64,000 nucleotides of DNA from Bog-756 sp963769765 (GTDB taxonomy: Bacteria; Actinomycetota; Acidimicrobiia; Acidimicrobiales; RAAP-2). The DNA lies in the NCBI GenBank assembly GCA_963769765.1, contig CAVYNA010000001.1:124001-188000 (forward strand). The letters run 5' to 3'. How positions within the stretch are numbered: position 1 is the first letter of the stretch; every line of letters begins with the position of its first letter. This document shows, piece by piece, positions 44,223 to 52,654 of this stretch. The translations under genes were made by a program, and so were the position numbers. The notes below the pieces were generated by a model, which saw nothing but the letters and a program-made list of their open reading frames with translations, did not search any database and was not told the origin of the DNA.

Positions 44223-45206
44223 GTGGTGGCGAGGGCAGGAGTCTACGAATGCTCGGGCATCCTCATCGCCTCCGACGTCGAGCTGTCGGCGCCATTGGCG
44301 GCGGAAGCGGACCCGTCCTCCGTGGATGTGACCGTCGTGCTCGGCGAGACCCGGCCCCAGCCGTTCGAGCGTCCGTCGGCCGACGTCGTCGCCGAGCTCG
44401 TCGTCGACGGCTATCCCTTCTACACGTTCTGCCGGGTCGAAGGCGCCTTCGTCGGCCGTCTGCCCGGTATCGCAGACTTCGTCGTCGACCTCGACCTGAA
44501 GCGGGTGGTGTGTCACCCGGCCGAGGGCGGGCGGAGTCACGTGATCCCGATCGTCGTACCCGGCACCGTGACCGCATTCCTGCTCGCGATGGGCGGACGC
44601 TGCGTGCTGCACGGGAGCGCGGTCGATCTGGGCGGCCAGGCCCTTGCATTCGTCGGCGCGTCGGGCCAGGGGAAGTCGACCATGGCCGCCCTGTTTTGTG
44701 CCGCGGGTGCGCCGCTCGTCACCGACGACGTGCTGGCACTCGAGTTCGAGCCGACGGCGGACGGCGGGGAGATCGTGCGCTGCTTCAGATCGGGCGCCGA
44801 GATCAGGCTCCGTGAGAAGGCGGCATCCTTGACCGCACGCTTCTCCGACGCCGCCTCCGTCCGGATCACCGCGGACGAACGGCACGCCGTGGCGCCTCTG
44901 TCGAGCGATTCGAGCCGACTGCCACTCGGCGCGATCGTCCTCCCGAGGCCCGACCGCGACCGCACCAGGGTCGAAGCCCGCCTGCTCGGACCGGGTGAGG
45001 CGAGTCTCTGGCTCGGCCGGTACCAGCGCATCGAAGGGTGGCAGGGCCGGGACCATCTGCGACAGCAGTTCGAAGACTTGAGCCGGGTCGCGGCCGGAGT
45101 CCCGGTCGTCGAGGCCTTCGTCCCGTGGGGTCCGCCGTTCGCCCACGATCTCGCAGATCAGGTGCTCGCGGGCTGCGATTTGGAGAAGATCTTCACGACC
45201 GACTGA
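44223..45206 (+). CDS. HPr kinase-like protein (lasso precursor kinase candidate)
   Basis: I start at GTG 44223. The 327-residue protein has the HPrK-like ATP site: CVLHGSAVDLG then Walker A GASGQGKST (residues 145-153), followed by VTDDVLALE (the Asp pair after the loop). Late landmarks include LPLGAIVLPRPDRDRTRVEA and QQFEDLSRVAAGVPVVE. The N-terminal domain lacks the HPr-binding part of true HprK. In paeninodin and pseudomycoidin clusters such kinases phosphorylate the C-terminal Ser of the precursor. The precursor here ends in Ser, so this is the likely role. Confidence 0.8.
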   Translation: MVARAGVYECSGILIASDVELSAPLAAEADPSSVDVTVVLGETRPQPFERPSADVVAELVVDGYPFYTFCRVEGAFVGRLPGIADFVVDLDLKRVVCHPAEGGRSHVIPIVVPGTVTAFLLAMGGRCVLHGSAVDLGGQALAFVGASGQGKSTMAALFCAAGAPLVTDDVLALEFEPTADGGEIVRCFRSGAEIRLREKAASLTARFSDAASVRITADERHAVAPLSSDSSRLPLGAIVLPRPDRDRTRVEARLLGPGEASLWLGRYQRIEGWQGRDHLRQQFEDLSRVAAGVPVVEAFVPWGPPFAHDLADQVLAGCDLEKIFTTD

Positions 45207-45291
45207 CTGTTCGACGCCGACGGTCCGACAAGCCGCCCCGAGACGCCTACAATCTCGCCAGCGCCCGACGGGCGTGGGCGAGGAGGACGCA

Positions 45292-46869
45292 GTGAGAAAG
45301 CTGACCGCAGTGTTGATGGCTTCGTGCGCGCTGGCTGCCGTGGCAGTGGCGCCGCTGACGCTCGGTGCACCTGCCGGCGCGACGACCGTGCCATCGGTCG
45401 CAGGGGGCCATGCCTTCAGCGGAGCGGCCCTGGGCGGGCACGCGCTGCCCGGCCTCCCGATCACCCCGCCGCCGGCGGGCCATGCAGCCGGTCATGGAGC
45501 CGTCGCACATGCGAGCGCGGGCACGGGCTTCCTCTCGATCTTCCAAGAGGCCACCGCGACCGCGCTGTCCGTCCAGATCGGTACGTTCGCGCCGGTCAGC
45601 CTCGGACAGGGCGACTTCAACTACGGCAGTGTCCCGGCTGCGACGTACACGGTGACCGCGTCACGGAGCGGCACGGTGGTCGCGACCGGCTCGGTCACCG
45701 TTGCGAACGGCCAGAGCGTGACCACGCTGGTCTACCTCGCTGTCGGGGGTGCGATCACGATCACCGGCTTTCCCGACGACCGCTCGCCGCTCACGCAAGG
45801 GCAGTCCCGCATCGTGTTCCGCAACACCGCGAACGTCGGACCGGTCGACGTCTATGTGAACGGGACGCTGGTCGCCTCGTCGCTGGCCAACAACCCCTTG
45901 TCGCCGACCAGCTTCACGATGACGGTCAATGCCGGGCCGATGCTCTTCGAGTTCCCGCTCGCCGGACAGCCGGCGTCGTCCTATGTCGCCGCGGTCTCCG
46001 GGACGCTCGTGGCGGGCGACCTGCTCAACGTCTTCGTGGTGGGTGACTCGACGGTGCACCCGGCGACGACGGGCGTGCTCACCAACGCCAACCCGCTCGG
46101 ATCGGGGTACCGCCTCTACGCCTCCGACGGCGGGGTGTTCAACTTCGGGGACGCCAATTACTTCGGCTCGATGGGCGGTCAGCCGCTCAACAAGCCGGTC
46201 GTGGGTGCGTCCCCGACCTCGGTCGGACAGGGCTACTGGTTGGTCGCCTCGGACGGCGGGATCTTCTCCTTCGGCGACGCCGGCTTCTTCGGCTCGACCG
46301 GCGGCAAGAAGCTCAACAAGCCGATGGTCGGGATGGCATCGACTCCTGACGATCAGGGGTACTGGGAGGTCGCGTCCGACGGCGGGATCTTCAACTATGG
46401 GGACGCCATGTACCTCGGGTCGACCGGCAACATCGTGCTCAACAAGCCGGTCGTCGGGATGGCCACGACGCCCGACGGATTGGGCTACTGGCTGGTCGCC
46501 TCGGACGGTGGGATCTTCGCCTTCGGTGACGCCGCCTTCTTCGGCTCGATGGGCGCTCAGCCACTCAACAAGCCGATCGTCGGCATCGTGGCGACGGTCG
46601 ATGGACAGGGTTACTGGCTGGTGGCCTCCGACGGTGGCATCTTCTCCTTCGGCGACGCCCAGTTCTACGGCTCGATGGGTGGTCAACCGCTGAACCAGCC
46701 GATCGTGGCCGGCATCACGACGCCCGACTCGCTCGGCTACTGGCTGGTCGCGGCCGACGGTGGCGTCTTCACCTTCGGTGATGCCCAGTTCTTCAACTCG
46801 GCCGGCGGCAGCCCGCTGAACAAGCCAATCGTCTTCGGCAGCTCGCCCGGCGCACCGCTGCCGACCTGA
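45292..46869 (+). CDS. Secreted DUF4397 protein with six 42-residue propeller-like repeats
   Basis: GTG 45292 (VRKLTAVLMASCALAAVA) is preceded by GAGGAGG; the upstream GTG 45274 lacks this. The 525-residue protein has a signal peptide ending near AGATT. A DUF4397-like domain follows (residues about 75-250: VQIGTFAPVSLGQGDFNYGS, SRIVFRNTANVGPVDVYVNG). Six repeats of the form GYWLVASDGGIFSFGDAxFF then GSxGGxxLNKPxVGxxxTxD come last. Such repeats are frequent in Acidimicrobiia-type secreted proteins and probably build a beta-propeller. The role is unknown. It is not clearly part of the lasso cluster, though it lies right behind it. Confidence 0.8.
   Translation: MRKLTAVLMASCALAAVAVAPLTLGAPAGATTVPSVAGGHAFSGAALGGHALPGLPITPPPAGHAAGHGAVAHASAGTGFLSIFQEATATALSVQIGTFAPVSLGQGDFNYGSVPAATYTVTASRSGTVVATGSVTVANGQSVTTLVYLAVGGAITITGFPDDRSPLTQGQSRIVFRNTANVGPVDVYVNGTLVASSLANNPLSPTSFTMTVNAGPMLFEFPLAGQPASSYVAAVSGTLVAGDLLNVFVVGDSTVHPATTGVLTNANPLGSGYRLYASDGGVFNFGDANYFGSMGGQPLNKPVVGASPTSVGQGYWLVASDGGIFSFGDAGFFGSTGGKKLNKPMVGMASTPDDQGYWEVASDGGIFNYGDAMYLGSTGNIVLNKPVVGMATTPDGLGYWLVASDGGIFAFGDAAFFGSMGAQPLNKPIVGIVATVDGQGYWLVASDGGIFSFGDAQFYGSMGGQPLNQPIVAGITTPDSLGYWLVAADGGVFTFGDAQFFNSAGGSPLNKPIVFGSSPGAPLPT
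46105..46860 (+). repeat. Six in-frame 126-base repeats
   Basis: The repeat region of the DUF4397 protein is built of six units of exactly 42 codons, each beginning GY(W/R)xVA(S/A)DGG. Equal unit length points to expansion by unequal crossover. Confidence 0.8.
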
Positions 46870-46887
46870 GCTTTGAGCTCGCCCCTT

Positions 46888-46915
46888 CCGGAGCCTGGGA
46901 ATCTCCCAGGTCCGG
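46888..46915 (+). terminator. Strong intergenic hairpin terminator
   Basis: CCTGGGA (46894-46900) and TCCCAGG (46904-46910) pair perfectly around the loop ATC. The outer CCGGA/TCCGG arms extend the stem with one bulged G. It lies just after the DUF4397 gene. There is no T-run, as is common for actinobacterial hairpin terminators. Confidence 0.7.
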
Positions 46916-46949
46916 TCGGGACGGCGCGCACTCCGGGGAGGGACCTGGG

Positions 46950-47420
46950 ATGTCGAATCTCGAGGTGGACGAGATGGTCCGCCACGCCGCCGACGACGAT
47001 CTGCCCTGGGTGGATGCGACCGGTGGCATCTGGCTCAAGGTGCTCCGTGTCGACGTGGCTGCCGGCATCTGGGTCGTGCGCAACCGGTTCGAGCCGGGAG
47101 TCACCCTCCAGACCCACCGGCACACCGGACCGGTGGACGGGTACACGGTGAAGGGGCGCTGGCACTACCTCGAGTACGACTTCTGGAGCCTCGCCGGCTC
47201 CTACATCCGGGAGCCCGCAGGCTCCGTCCACACCCTCGACGTCCCCGCTGACAACACGGAGGTGACCGAGGTCCTCTTCGTCATGGAGGGGGTCAACCTC
47301 AATCTCGCGCCCGACGGATCGGTCGAGAGCGTGACCGACGGAGCGGGGACCCTCGCCGCGTACGAGGCGCTGGCCGTTGCCCAGGGGTTCGACCGACCGA
47401 CCGGGGTGATCCTCGGTTGA
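46950..47420 (+). CDS. Cupin protein, 2,4'-dihydroxyacetophenone dioxygenase-like
   Basis: ATG 46950 follows GGAGGGA. The 156-residue protein is a small cupin with RFEPGVTLQTHRHTGPVDGY, WHYLEYDFWSLAGSYIREPA and GSVHTLDVP. The His residues of THRHTG and SVHT would bind Fe or Mn. Relatives include the ChrR-like cupin family of 2,4'-dihydroxyacetophenone dioxygenase, which cleaves aromatic side chains. The next gene, a P450, starts in its stop codon, so the pair may act together in oxidation of an aromatic or hydrophobic substrate. Substrate not known. Confidence 0.7.
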   Translation: MSNLEVDEMVRHAADDDLPWVDATGGIWLKVLRVDVAAGIWVVRNRFEPGVTLQTHRHTGPVDGYTVKGRWHYLEYDFWSLAGSYIREPAGSVHTLDVPADNTEVTEVLFVMEGVNLNLAPDGSVESVTDGAGTLAAYEALAVAQGFDRPTGVILG

Positions 47421-48979
47421 CGACACGTGCAGTCGGCGACTCGGACGAGACGGAGCTCACCGCGCCGCTGCTCGATCCGGCGTTCTACGCGGGTGATCCC
47501 TTCCCGCTCTACGCCCGTCTCCGCGCCGAGGCGCCTGTCGCCCGCAACGACGAGCTCGGTCTGTGGATCGTGTCCCGCCACGCAGAGGTGGCGACGGTGT
47601 CGCGGGACGCGGCGACGTTCTGCTCGGCGAAGGGCATCATGACCTTCGAGATCGGCAGCGAGTACCCCACGCCGCCGACCATGATGCACACCGATCCGCC
47701 GGAGCACACCCGCTACCGGAGCCTGGTCCAGCCGGGGTTCCGGCCCACGTTCATGCGGGCGCTCGAGTCGGGGGTCCGCGACCGGGCGGTCCGCCTGGTC
47801 GAGGCCATCGTGCCGGACGTCGCGATCGACGTCGTCGCGGAGCTCGCGGTTCCCCTGCCGCTGCAGGTCATCAGCGACCTGCTCGGAGTCCCCGAGGAGG
47901 AGTGGCCCCGGTTCTTCCGCTGGTCCGAGGCGGTCATCCCCGGCGCGACCGACTGGAGCGAGGAGGAGCGTTCCGCCCTCAGCGCCGAGATGATCGAGGC
48001 GCTGCTCGCCGCTGCGGCGGACCGCCGGACGAGTCCTCGGGCCGACATCATCTCGGAGCTCGCGGCCGCCGACGTCGACGGTGACCGCCTCAGCGATGCC
48101 GAACTGGCGATGTTCCTCGTGCAGCTGCTCGTCGCCGGAAACGAGACCACCCGCAACCTGATGTCCGGCGGGCTCGTCGGCTTCGCCGAGGCACCCGACG
48201 AGTGGACGGCGCTCAGGACCAGACGGTCGGGGTCCGGGCGCCGGGTCGTCGAGACCGCAGTGGAGGAGATGCTGCGGTGGACCTCGCCGGTGGTCTCCTT
48301 CATGCGGACCACGACTCGACCCACCGTGCTCGGCGGCCGATCCCTCGGTGCCGGCGAGCCCGTGCTCATGCTCTACGCCTCGGCCAACCGCGACGAGTCC
48401 GTGTTCGGACCGGATGCAGGCCGGTTCGTCGCGTCGCGTGATCCGAACCCGCACCTCGCATTCGGCTTCGGCCCGCACTTCTGCATCGGCTCGGCACTGG
48501 CCCGTCTCGAAGGGAAGGTGCTCTTGGAGGAGCTCCTCGGGCGCTTCGCCAGCGTCGAGCTCGCGGGTCCGGTCGAGCGGACCGCTTCGCCGGTGATCGC
48601 CGGGGTGCGCTCGGCGCCGATGATCTTCCACGCTGCGTTCTCTCGATCGCCGCCTGAGCTCCTTCAGGACTGCTGGTGGACCTCGTCGAGCGTGGCGAGC
48701 TGGGCGTCCTCGAGCACCAGGGTCGCGCCCGCGCAGTTCTCCTCGAGGTGGTCGACCGAAGAGGTTCCCGGGATGGGGAGCATGACCGGCGACCGCGCGA
48801 GTAACCAGGCGAGCGCGATCTGCGAGGCGGTGGCTCCCGTCGCCGTTGCGATGGTGTCGAGGGGACCGCCCGGGTTGGCGAGGACCCCCGACGCAAGGGG
48901 GAACCAGGGAATGAAGCCGATCCGGTGCGCCTCGCAGAAGTCGAGGACGTCCTCGGAGGAGCGGTTGGTGAGGTTGTAG
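47417..48979 (+). CDS. Cytochrome P450 (CYP), reading frame over-extended at the 3' end
   Basis: The TTG start overlaps the cupin stop (TTGA). The I-helix AGNETTRN, the EEMLRW ExxR-type helix and the haem-binding AFGFGPHFCIGSALARLEG (Cys ligand) are all present. The family ending lies around APMIFHAAF. The frame then continues 110 residues antisense to the AKR gene until 48979, giving an unnatural tail. In a neighbouring frame TGA 48655-48657 would end the protein just before the AKR stop at 48664, so a small indel near the end is likely. P450s insert one oxygen atom into lipids, terpenes or aromatics. Confidence 0.75.
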   Translation: MTTRAVGDSDETELTAPLLDPAFYAGDPFPLYARLRAEAPVARNDELGLWIVSRHAEVATVSRDAATFCSAKGIMTFEIGSEYPTPPTMMHTDPPEHTRYRSLVQPGFRPTFMRALESGVRDRAVRLVEAIVPDVAIDVVAELAVPLPLQVISDLLGVPEEEWPRFFRWSEAVIPGATDWSEEERSALSAEMIEALLAAAADRRTSPRADIISELAAADVDGDRLSDAELAMFLVQLLVAGNETTRNLMSGGLVGFAEAPDEWTALRTRRSGSGRRVVETAVEEMLRWTSPVVSFMRTTTRPTVLGGRSLGAGEPVLMLYASANRDESVFGPDAGRFVASRDPNPHLAFGFGPHFCIGSALARLEGKVLLEELLGRFASVELAGPVERTASPVIAGVRSAPMIFHAAFSRSPPELLQDCWWTSSSVASWASSSTRVAPAQFSSRWSTEEVPGMGSMTGDRASNQASAICEAVAPVAVAMVSRGPPGLARTPDARGNQGMKPIRCASQKSRTSSEERLVRL

Positions 48980-49605
48980 AGGTTCTGGACGCTGACGATC
49001 GGCACGATCGCCCGGGCGGCCTCGAGCTCGTCGACGGTGACCTGCGAGAGGCCGACGTGTGCCACCTTCCCCTCGTGGACCAGGTCGGCAAGCAGCCCGA
49101 ACTGGTCTTCGGCGCGGACGTGCGGGTCGATCCGGTGCAGCTGGAACAGGTCGATGCGGTCGATCCCGAGGCGGCGCAGGCTCATCTCGCACTGCTGGCG
49201 CAGGTACTCGGGTCGTCCGACGGGCATCCAGATGCCCGGTCCGCTGCGGGTCAGTCCGGCCTTGGTCGCGATCACGAGCCCGTCGGGGTAGGGGTGGAGC
49301 GCCTCGTAGATGAGATCCTCGCTGACCTCGGGCCCGTACGAGTCGGCGGTGTCGACCAGGTCGACACCGAGGTCGACCGCACGTCGGAGGACGCGGATGC
49401 AGTGGTGGCGGTCGGCAGGCTCGCCCCAGACCCCGGGGCCGGTGAGCTGCATGGCGCCGAAGCCGAGGCGGTGCACGGTGTGGCTCCCGAGGTCGAACGT
49501 CCCGCTCGCCTCGATCGGCCGGGTCGCGTGCACACCACGTGCTCCCGCCGTTCCCGCCGCTCCGGATGTTTGGACTGGTTCGCTCACGGCTCCTCCATTC
49601 GCCAC
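48664..49605 (-). CDS. Aldo/keto reductase
   Basis: The 313-residue protein has the AKR hallmarks: LGFGAMQLTG, VDLVDTADSYGP (the D-x-x-x-Y active site), VIATKAGL (the Lys), and IDLFQLHRIDP with the catalytic His. The NADPH-binding end IALAWLLARSPVMLPIPGTS is also typical. AKRs reduce aldehydes and ketones. It stands alone, convergent with the P450, and is near oxidative genes, suggesting small-molecule metabolism or detoxification. Confidence 0.8.
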   Translation of the reverse strand: MANGGAVSEPVQTSGAAGTAGARGVHATRPIEASGTFDLGSHTVHRLGFGAMQLTGPGVWGEPADRHHCIRVLRRAVDLGVDLVDTADSYGPEVSEDLIYEALHPYPDGLVIATKAGLTRSGPGIWMPVGRPEYLRQQCEMSLRRLGIDRIDLFQLHRIDPHVRAEDQFGLLADLVHEGKVAHVGLSQVTVDELEAARAIVPIVSVQNLYNLTNRSSEDVLDFCEAHRIGFIPWFPLASGVLANPGGPLDTIATATGATASQIALAWLLARSPVMLPIPGTSSVDHLEENCAGATLVLEDAQLATLDEVHQQS

Positions 49606-49706
49606 TGCATCTCTGCGATCACTGCATCTCTACGATCTCTGCATCTCTACGACACCGACGTCTTGCGTGCCTGACCCCTGTCGGATGCGGTGCCCCGTGC
49701 TCCTCG

Positions 49707-50510
49707 TCAGCGTTTGCGGTAGCGAGGAGGTCGTCCTTCCGACCGTGCGGACTTCATCTCGGCGTAGTCGTCCGATGCGAAGACCATCGACTGGGCGACG
49801 GCCTCCTCGGCGATCGAGCGTTGCACCTCGTGGGCGCCGAGGCTGAAGAGCGTCCTGCGGGCCATCTTGACCGTGAATGCGGGGGCTGCCGCGATCGTGT
49901 GCGCCATCTCGAAGGCGACCTCCTCGAGCTGCACGTCGTCGTCGAGGAGCCGACTGATCACGCCGTGGGTCAGGGCCTCCTCGGCGGTCAGCACCCGCCC
50001 GGTCAGCGCGAGGTCGGCCGCCAGACCGTGCCCCGCCATCTGGAAGAGCCGGGCCACGCCACCGGAGTCCGGGATCACCCCGTGCACCACTTCGGGCAAC
50101 ACCATCTTCGTGCCGACCGACGCCACCCGGATGTCACAGAGAAGGGCCCGCTCGAAGGCCCCGCCGATCACCCACCCCTTGAGCGCGCAGATGATCGGGC
50201 AGGGCATGGTCAAGAACATCTGGGTCGGGCGGTGTCCGCGCTCGATGAACTCGAGGTCCGAGATGTCCTCGACGCGCAGCCCGATCTGTCCCGTGTCGCG
50301 ACCGGACGAGAACGACCGACCTTCACCCCGCCAGACGATCGCCCGCAGCCCGGGCAGCTCGTGCACCTCGGCCAGCACCTCCCAGAGGCGCCGGTCCATC
50401 TCGTCGCTCATCGCGTTGTGCTTCTCGGGTCGGTTGTTGGTGATCACTGCGATGGGCCCGTCCACGTCGAGGCGGACCAGGTCGCGGTCCTCCTCGCTCA
50501 GCATGCTCAT
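49707..50510 (-). CDS. Enoyl-CoA hydratase/isomerase (crotonase) family protein
   Basis: ATG 50510 follows GAGAGGAG and overlaps the upstream SDR stop by four bases. The 267-residue crotonase has the N-terminal ITNNRPEKHNAMSDEM, an oxyanion-hole segment WRGEGRSFSSGRDTGQ, MPCPIICALKGWVIGGAFER, and RVASVGTKMVLPEVVHGVIP (acidic site). The C-terminal helix region KMARRTLFSL fits the family. It hydrates or isomerises acyl-CoA. It is coupled to a dienoyl-CoA-reductase-like SDR and divergent from an acyl-CoA dehydrogenase, so a fatty or terpenoid acid oxidation unit is likely. Confidence 0.85.
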   Translation of the reverse strand: MSMLSEEDRDLVRLDVDGPIAVITNNRPEKHNAMSDEMDRRLWEVLAEVHELPGLRAIVWRGEGRSFSSGRDTGQIGLRVEDISDLEFIERGHRPTQMFLTMPCPIICALKGWVIGGAFERALLCDIRVASVGTKMVLPEVVHGVIPDSGGVARLFQMAGHGLAADLALTGRVLTAEEALTHGVISRLLDDDVQLEEVAFEMAHTIAAAPAFTVKMARRTLFSLGAHEVQRSIAEEAVAQSMVFASDDYAEMKSARSEGRPPRYRKR

Positions 50511-51427
50511 CGTCGGGCTCCTCTCTGGGTGCTGGACCCCGCGGCGGGGGCCTCCCCGAAGGGTGGACGTTCGAGCTGGTCGCGGATAGGGGTGAACGGT
50601 GGCTGCACGGTGTGGCGCCGCTGCCAGTTCGCGCCGTCGACGACCATGGAGTGTCCGCTCACGTAGGAGGCGTAGGGAGAGCAGAGGTAGGTGGCCGCCC
50701 ACGCGAGCTCGCGGGGCAGGCCGACCCGGCCGGCGGGCACCCGGGAGTCGGCGAGCTCGTACTTGCCGGGCACCGCTGCGATCGCCTCGGTCTCGTCCTC
50801 GTGGGGCATGAGCCCCGGGACGAGCCCGTTGACCCGGATGCCAGCAGGCGCCCATTCGACCGCGAGGGTCTCGGTGAGGTTCTTGACCCCGGCCTTCGCG
50901 GCGGCCGAGTGTGCGAATCCCGGTCCGCCCGTCCACGCATAGGACGCTCCCACGTTGACGATCGCCCCGTCTCGACCGGCGGGGATGAGGCGTCGGGCCA
51001 GGTCGCGACAGCAGAGGAACGTGCCGTTGAGGACGATGTCCACGACGGTCCGCCAGGCATTCGGGCTCATGTCCTCCGCCGGCACGGGAAAGTTGCCGGC
51101 AGCGTTGTTGATCAGGACCTCGATCGGGCCCGCGGCCCCTTCGACCTCGTCGAACGCGCTCGCGATCGCATCGGCGTCGCGGATGTCCGCACGGGCGCCC
51201 ACCGCGCGCCCACCGGCGGCCTCGACGGCTGCGACCCCGGCCGCCCGGTGCTCGTCGCTGCGGCTCACGATGCCGACCACCGCCCCGAGCCGGCCGAACT
51301 CGGTCGCGATCGACTTCCCGAGCCCCGTCCCGCCTCCGGTCACGACGACGACGGTGCCGTCGTAGGTGCCTGCCGGCAGGGCGGAGGCGCCGGCGGCGGG
51401 GGGCAGGGGCAACCCGGGTGGGCTCAT
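50507..51427 (-). CDS. Short-chain dehydrogenase/reductase, 2,4-dienoyl-CoA reductase-like
   Basis: ATG 51427 is selected because the part upstream in the same frame lies antisense inside the acyl-CoA dehydrogenase gene. The cofactor motif is VVVVTGGGTGLGKSIATEF, and LINNAAGNFPVPAEDMS follows. The active-site region reads FAHSAAAKAGVKNL: the usual YxxxK Tyr is replaced, as in dienoyl-CoA reductases, which lack it. The end GHSMVVDGANW is typical. It would reduce an unsaturated acyl-CoA with NADPH. It is the first gene of a two-gene operon with the crotonase. Confidence 0.8.
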   Translation of the reverse strand: MSPPGLPLPPAAGASALPAGTYDGTVVVVTGGGTGLGKSIATEFGRLGAVVGIVSRSDEHRAAGVAAVEAAGGRAVGARADIRDADAIASAFDEVEGAAGPIEVLINNAAGNFPVPAEDMSPNAWRTVVDIVLNGTFLCCRDLARRLIPAGRDGAIVNVGASYAWTGGPGFAHSAAAKAGVKNLTETLAVEWAPAGIRVNGLVPGLMPHEDETEAIAAVPGKYELADSRVPAGRVGLPRELAWAATYLCSPYASYVSGHSMVVDGANWQRRHTVQPPFTPIRDQLERPPFGEAPAAGSSTQRGARR

Positions 51428-51452
51428 GGCGCGAGATCCTAGGCGGGCGGCC

Positions 51453-52652
51453 GTGACCGCTCCGCTAGCCTCGTCGGCCGTGGACTTCGATCTCTCGCCC
51501 GAGTTGGCCGCGCTCCAAGAGAGCGTGAGGCGCCTCGCGCAGGACAAGATCAAGCCGCGGGCGAGAGAGATCGACACGACGGGGGAGTACCCCGACGACC
51601 TCTTCGGTGCGTTCAGGGACGCGGACCTGCTCGGTCTGTGCCTACCGGTCGAGCTCGGAGGCTCGGGTGCGGGCATCCTCGGGCTGACCGTCGCCATCGA
51701 GGAGGTCGCGAAGTACTCGAACACCGCCGCGTTGATGCTCCTTTTGACAAGGCTGCCCGCCGGCCCGATCCTCATCGCCGGCAACGACGACCAGAAGCAC
51801 CGCTACCTTCCGGGCATCGCCTCGGGTGAGCTGCGTGCCGGCTTCGGTCTGTCCGAGCCCCAGGCGGGGAGCGATGTGGCCGGCATGCAGACCCGGGCCG
51901 TGCCCGATCCCTCGGACGGCGGCTGGGTGCTGTCGGGAACCAAGTGCTGGATGTCCGGAGTCCGCGAGGCCGACTGGTACACGGTGTTCGCGAAGACCGG
52001 GGACCCCGCGTCGCGTGCACACGACTCGATCACCGCCTTCATCGTGGAACGGAGCTGGCCGGGCGTTTCGGTCGGCCGCACCGACCGGAAGATGGGGGTG
52101 CACGGGGTCGACACCGGCGAGCTCGTGCTCGACGAGGTCCACGTTCCGTCGCAGAACGTGATCGGTGAGGTCGGAGGGTTCCGGTTGGCGATGCTCGGGC
52201 TCAACGCCATGCGCCCGATCGTCGCCGCGCGGGGGATCGGGCTCGCCGAGGGTGCGCTCATGTACGCCACCGAGTACGTGCAGGGACGGCAGGCGTTCGG
52301 CGGGACCATCGCCGACTTCCAGGGGATCCAGTGGGAGATCGCGAAGGTCGCGATCGACATCGAGGCTGCCAGGCTCCTCACCTACCGGGCGGCGTGGCTC
52401 GCCGACCGGGGCGACTTCACCAAGCCCTTCGTGCCGTTCTTGTCCGCTGCCAAGTACTTCGCGACCGAGCTGGCGGTGCGCGCCTCCAGCCTCGCCGTCC
52501 AGCTGCTCGGTGCGGCCGGCTACATGGCGGACCACCCGACCGAGCTCTGGTACCGCGACGCGAAGCAGCTGACCATTGTCGAAGGCACGTCCCAGGTCCA
52601 ACTCGGGCTCGTCGCGCGCGGGGTGCTCGCACACGACCTCTGGTGGGACTGA
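51453..52652 (+). CDS. Acyl-CoA dehydrogenase
   Basis: The start is uncertain: ATG 51426, GTG 51453 or GTG 51480 (VDFDLSPELAALQESVRRL), the last being the usual beginning of the family. Conserved elements are AGFGLSEPQAGSDVAGMQTR, KCWMSGVREADWYTVF, RTDRKMGVHGVDTGELVLDE, GLAEGALMYATEYVQGRQAF and YRDAKQLTIVEGTSQVQLGL (with the catalytic Glu in the VEGT stretch). FAD-dependent enzymes of this kind form the first double bond in acyl-CoA oxidation. It is divergent from the SDR-crotonase operon with a very short intergenic region, so the promoters overlap. Confidence 0.85.
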   Translation: MTAPLASSAVDFDLSPELAALQESVRRLAQDKIKPRAREIDTTGEYPDDLFGAFRDADLLGLCLPVELGGSGAGILGLTVAIEEVAKYSNTAALMLLLTRLPAGPILIAGNDDQKHRYLPGIASGELRAGFGLSEPQAGSDVAGMQTRAVPDPSDGGWVLSGTKCWMSGVREADWYTVFAKTGDPASRAHDSITAFIVERSWPGVSVGRTDRKMGVHGVDTGELVLDEVHVPSQNVIGEVGGFRLAMLGLNAMRPIVAARGIGLAEGALMYATEYVQGRQAFGGTIADFQGIQWEIAKVAIDIEAARLLTYRAAWLADRGDFTKPFVPFLSAAKYFATELAVRASSLAVQLLGAAGYMADHPTELWYRDAKQLTIVEGTSQVQLGLVARGVLAHDLWWD

Positions 52653-52654
52653 CC

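Noticed and set aside
43962..45464. 500-residue minus-strand frame over the kinase gene
   Set aside because: It is a GC-driven shadow of the HPrK-like gene, which has clear Walker motifs on the other strand.
47201..49192. 663-residue minus-strand frame
   Set aside because: It is antisense to the cupin and P450 genes, full of Arg/Gly/His, with no conserved motif.
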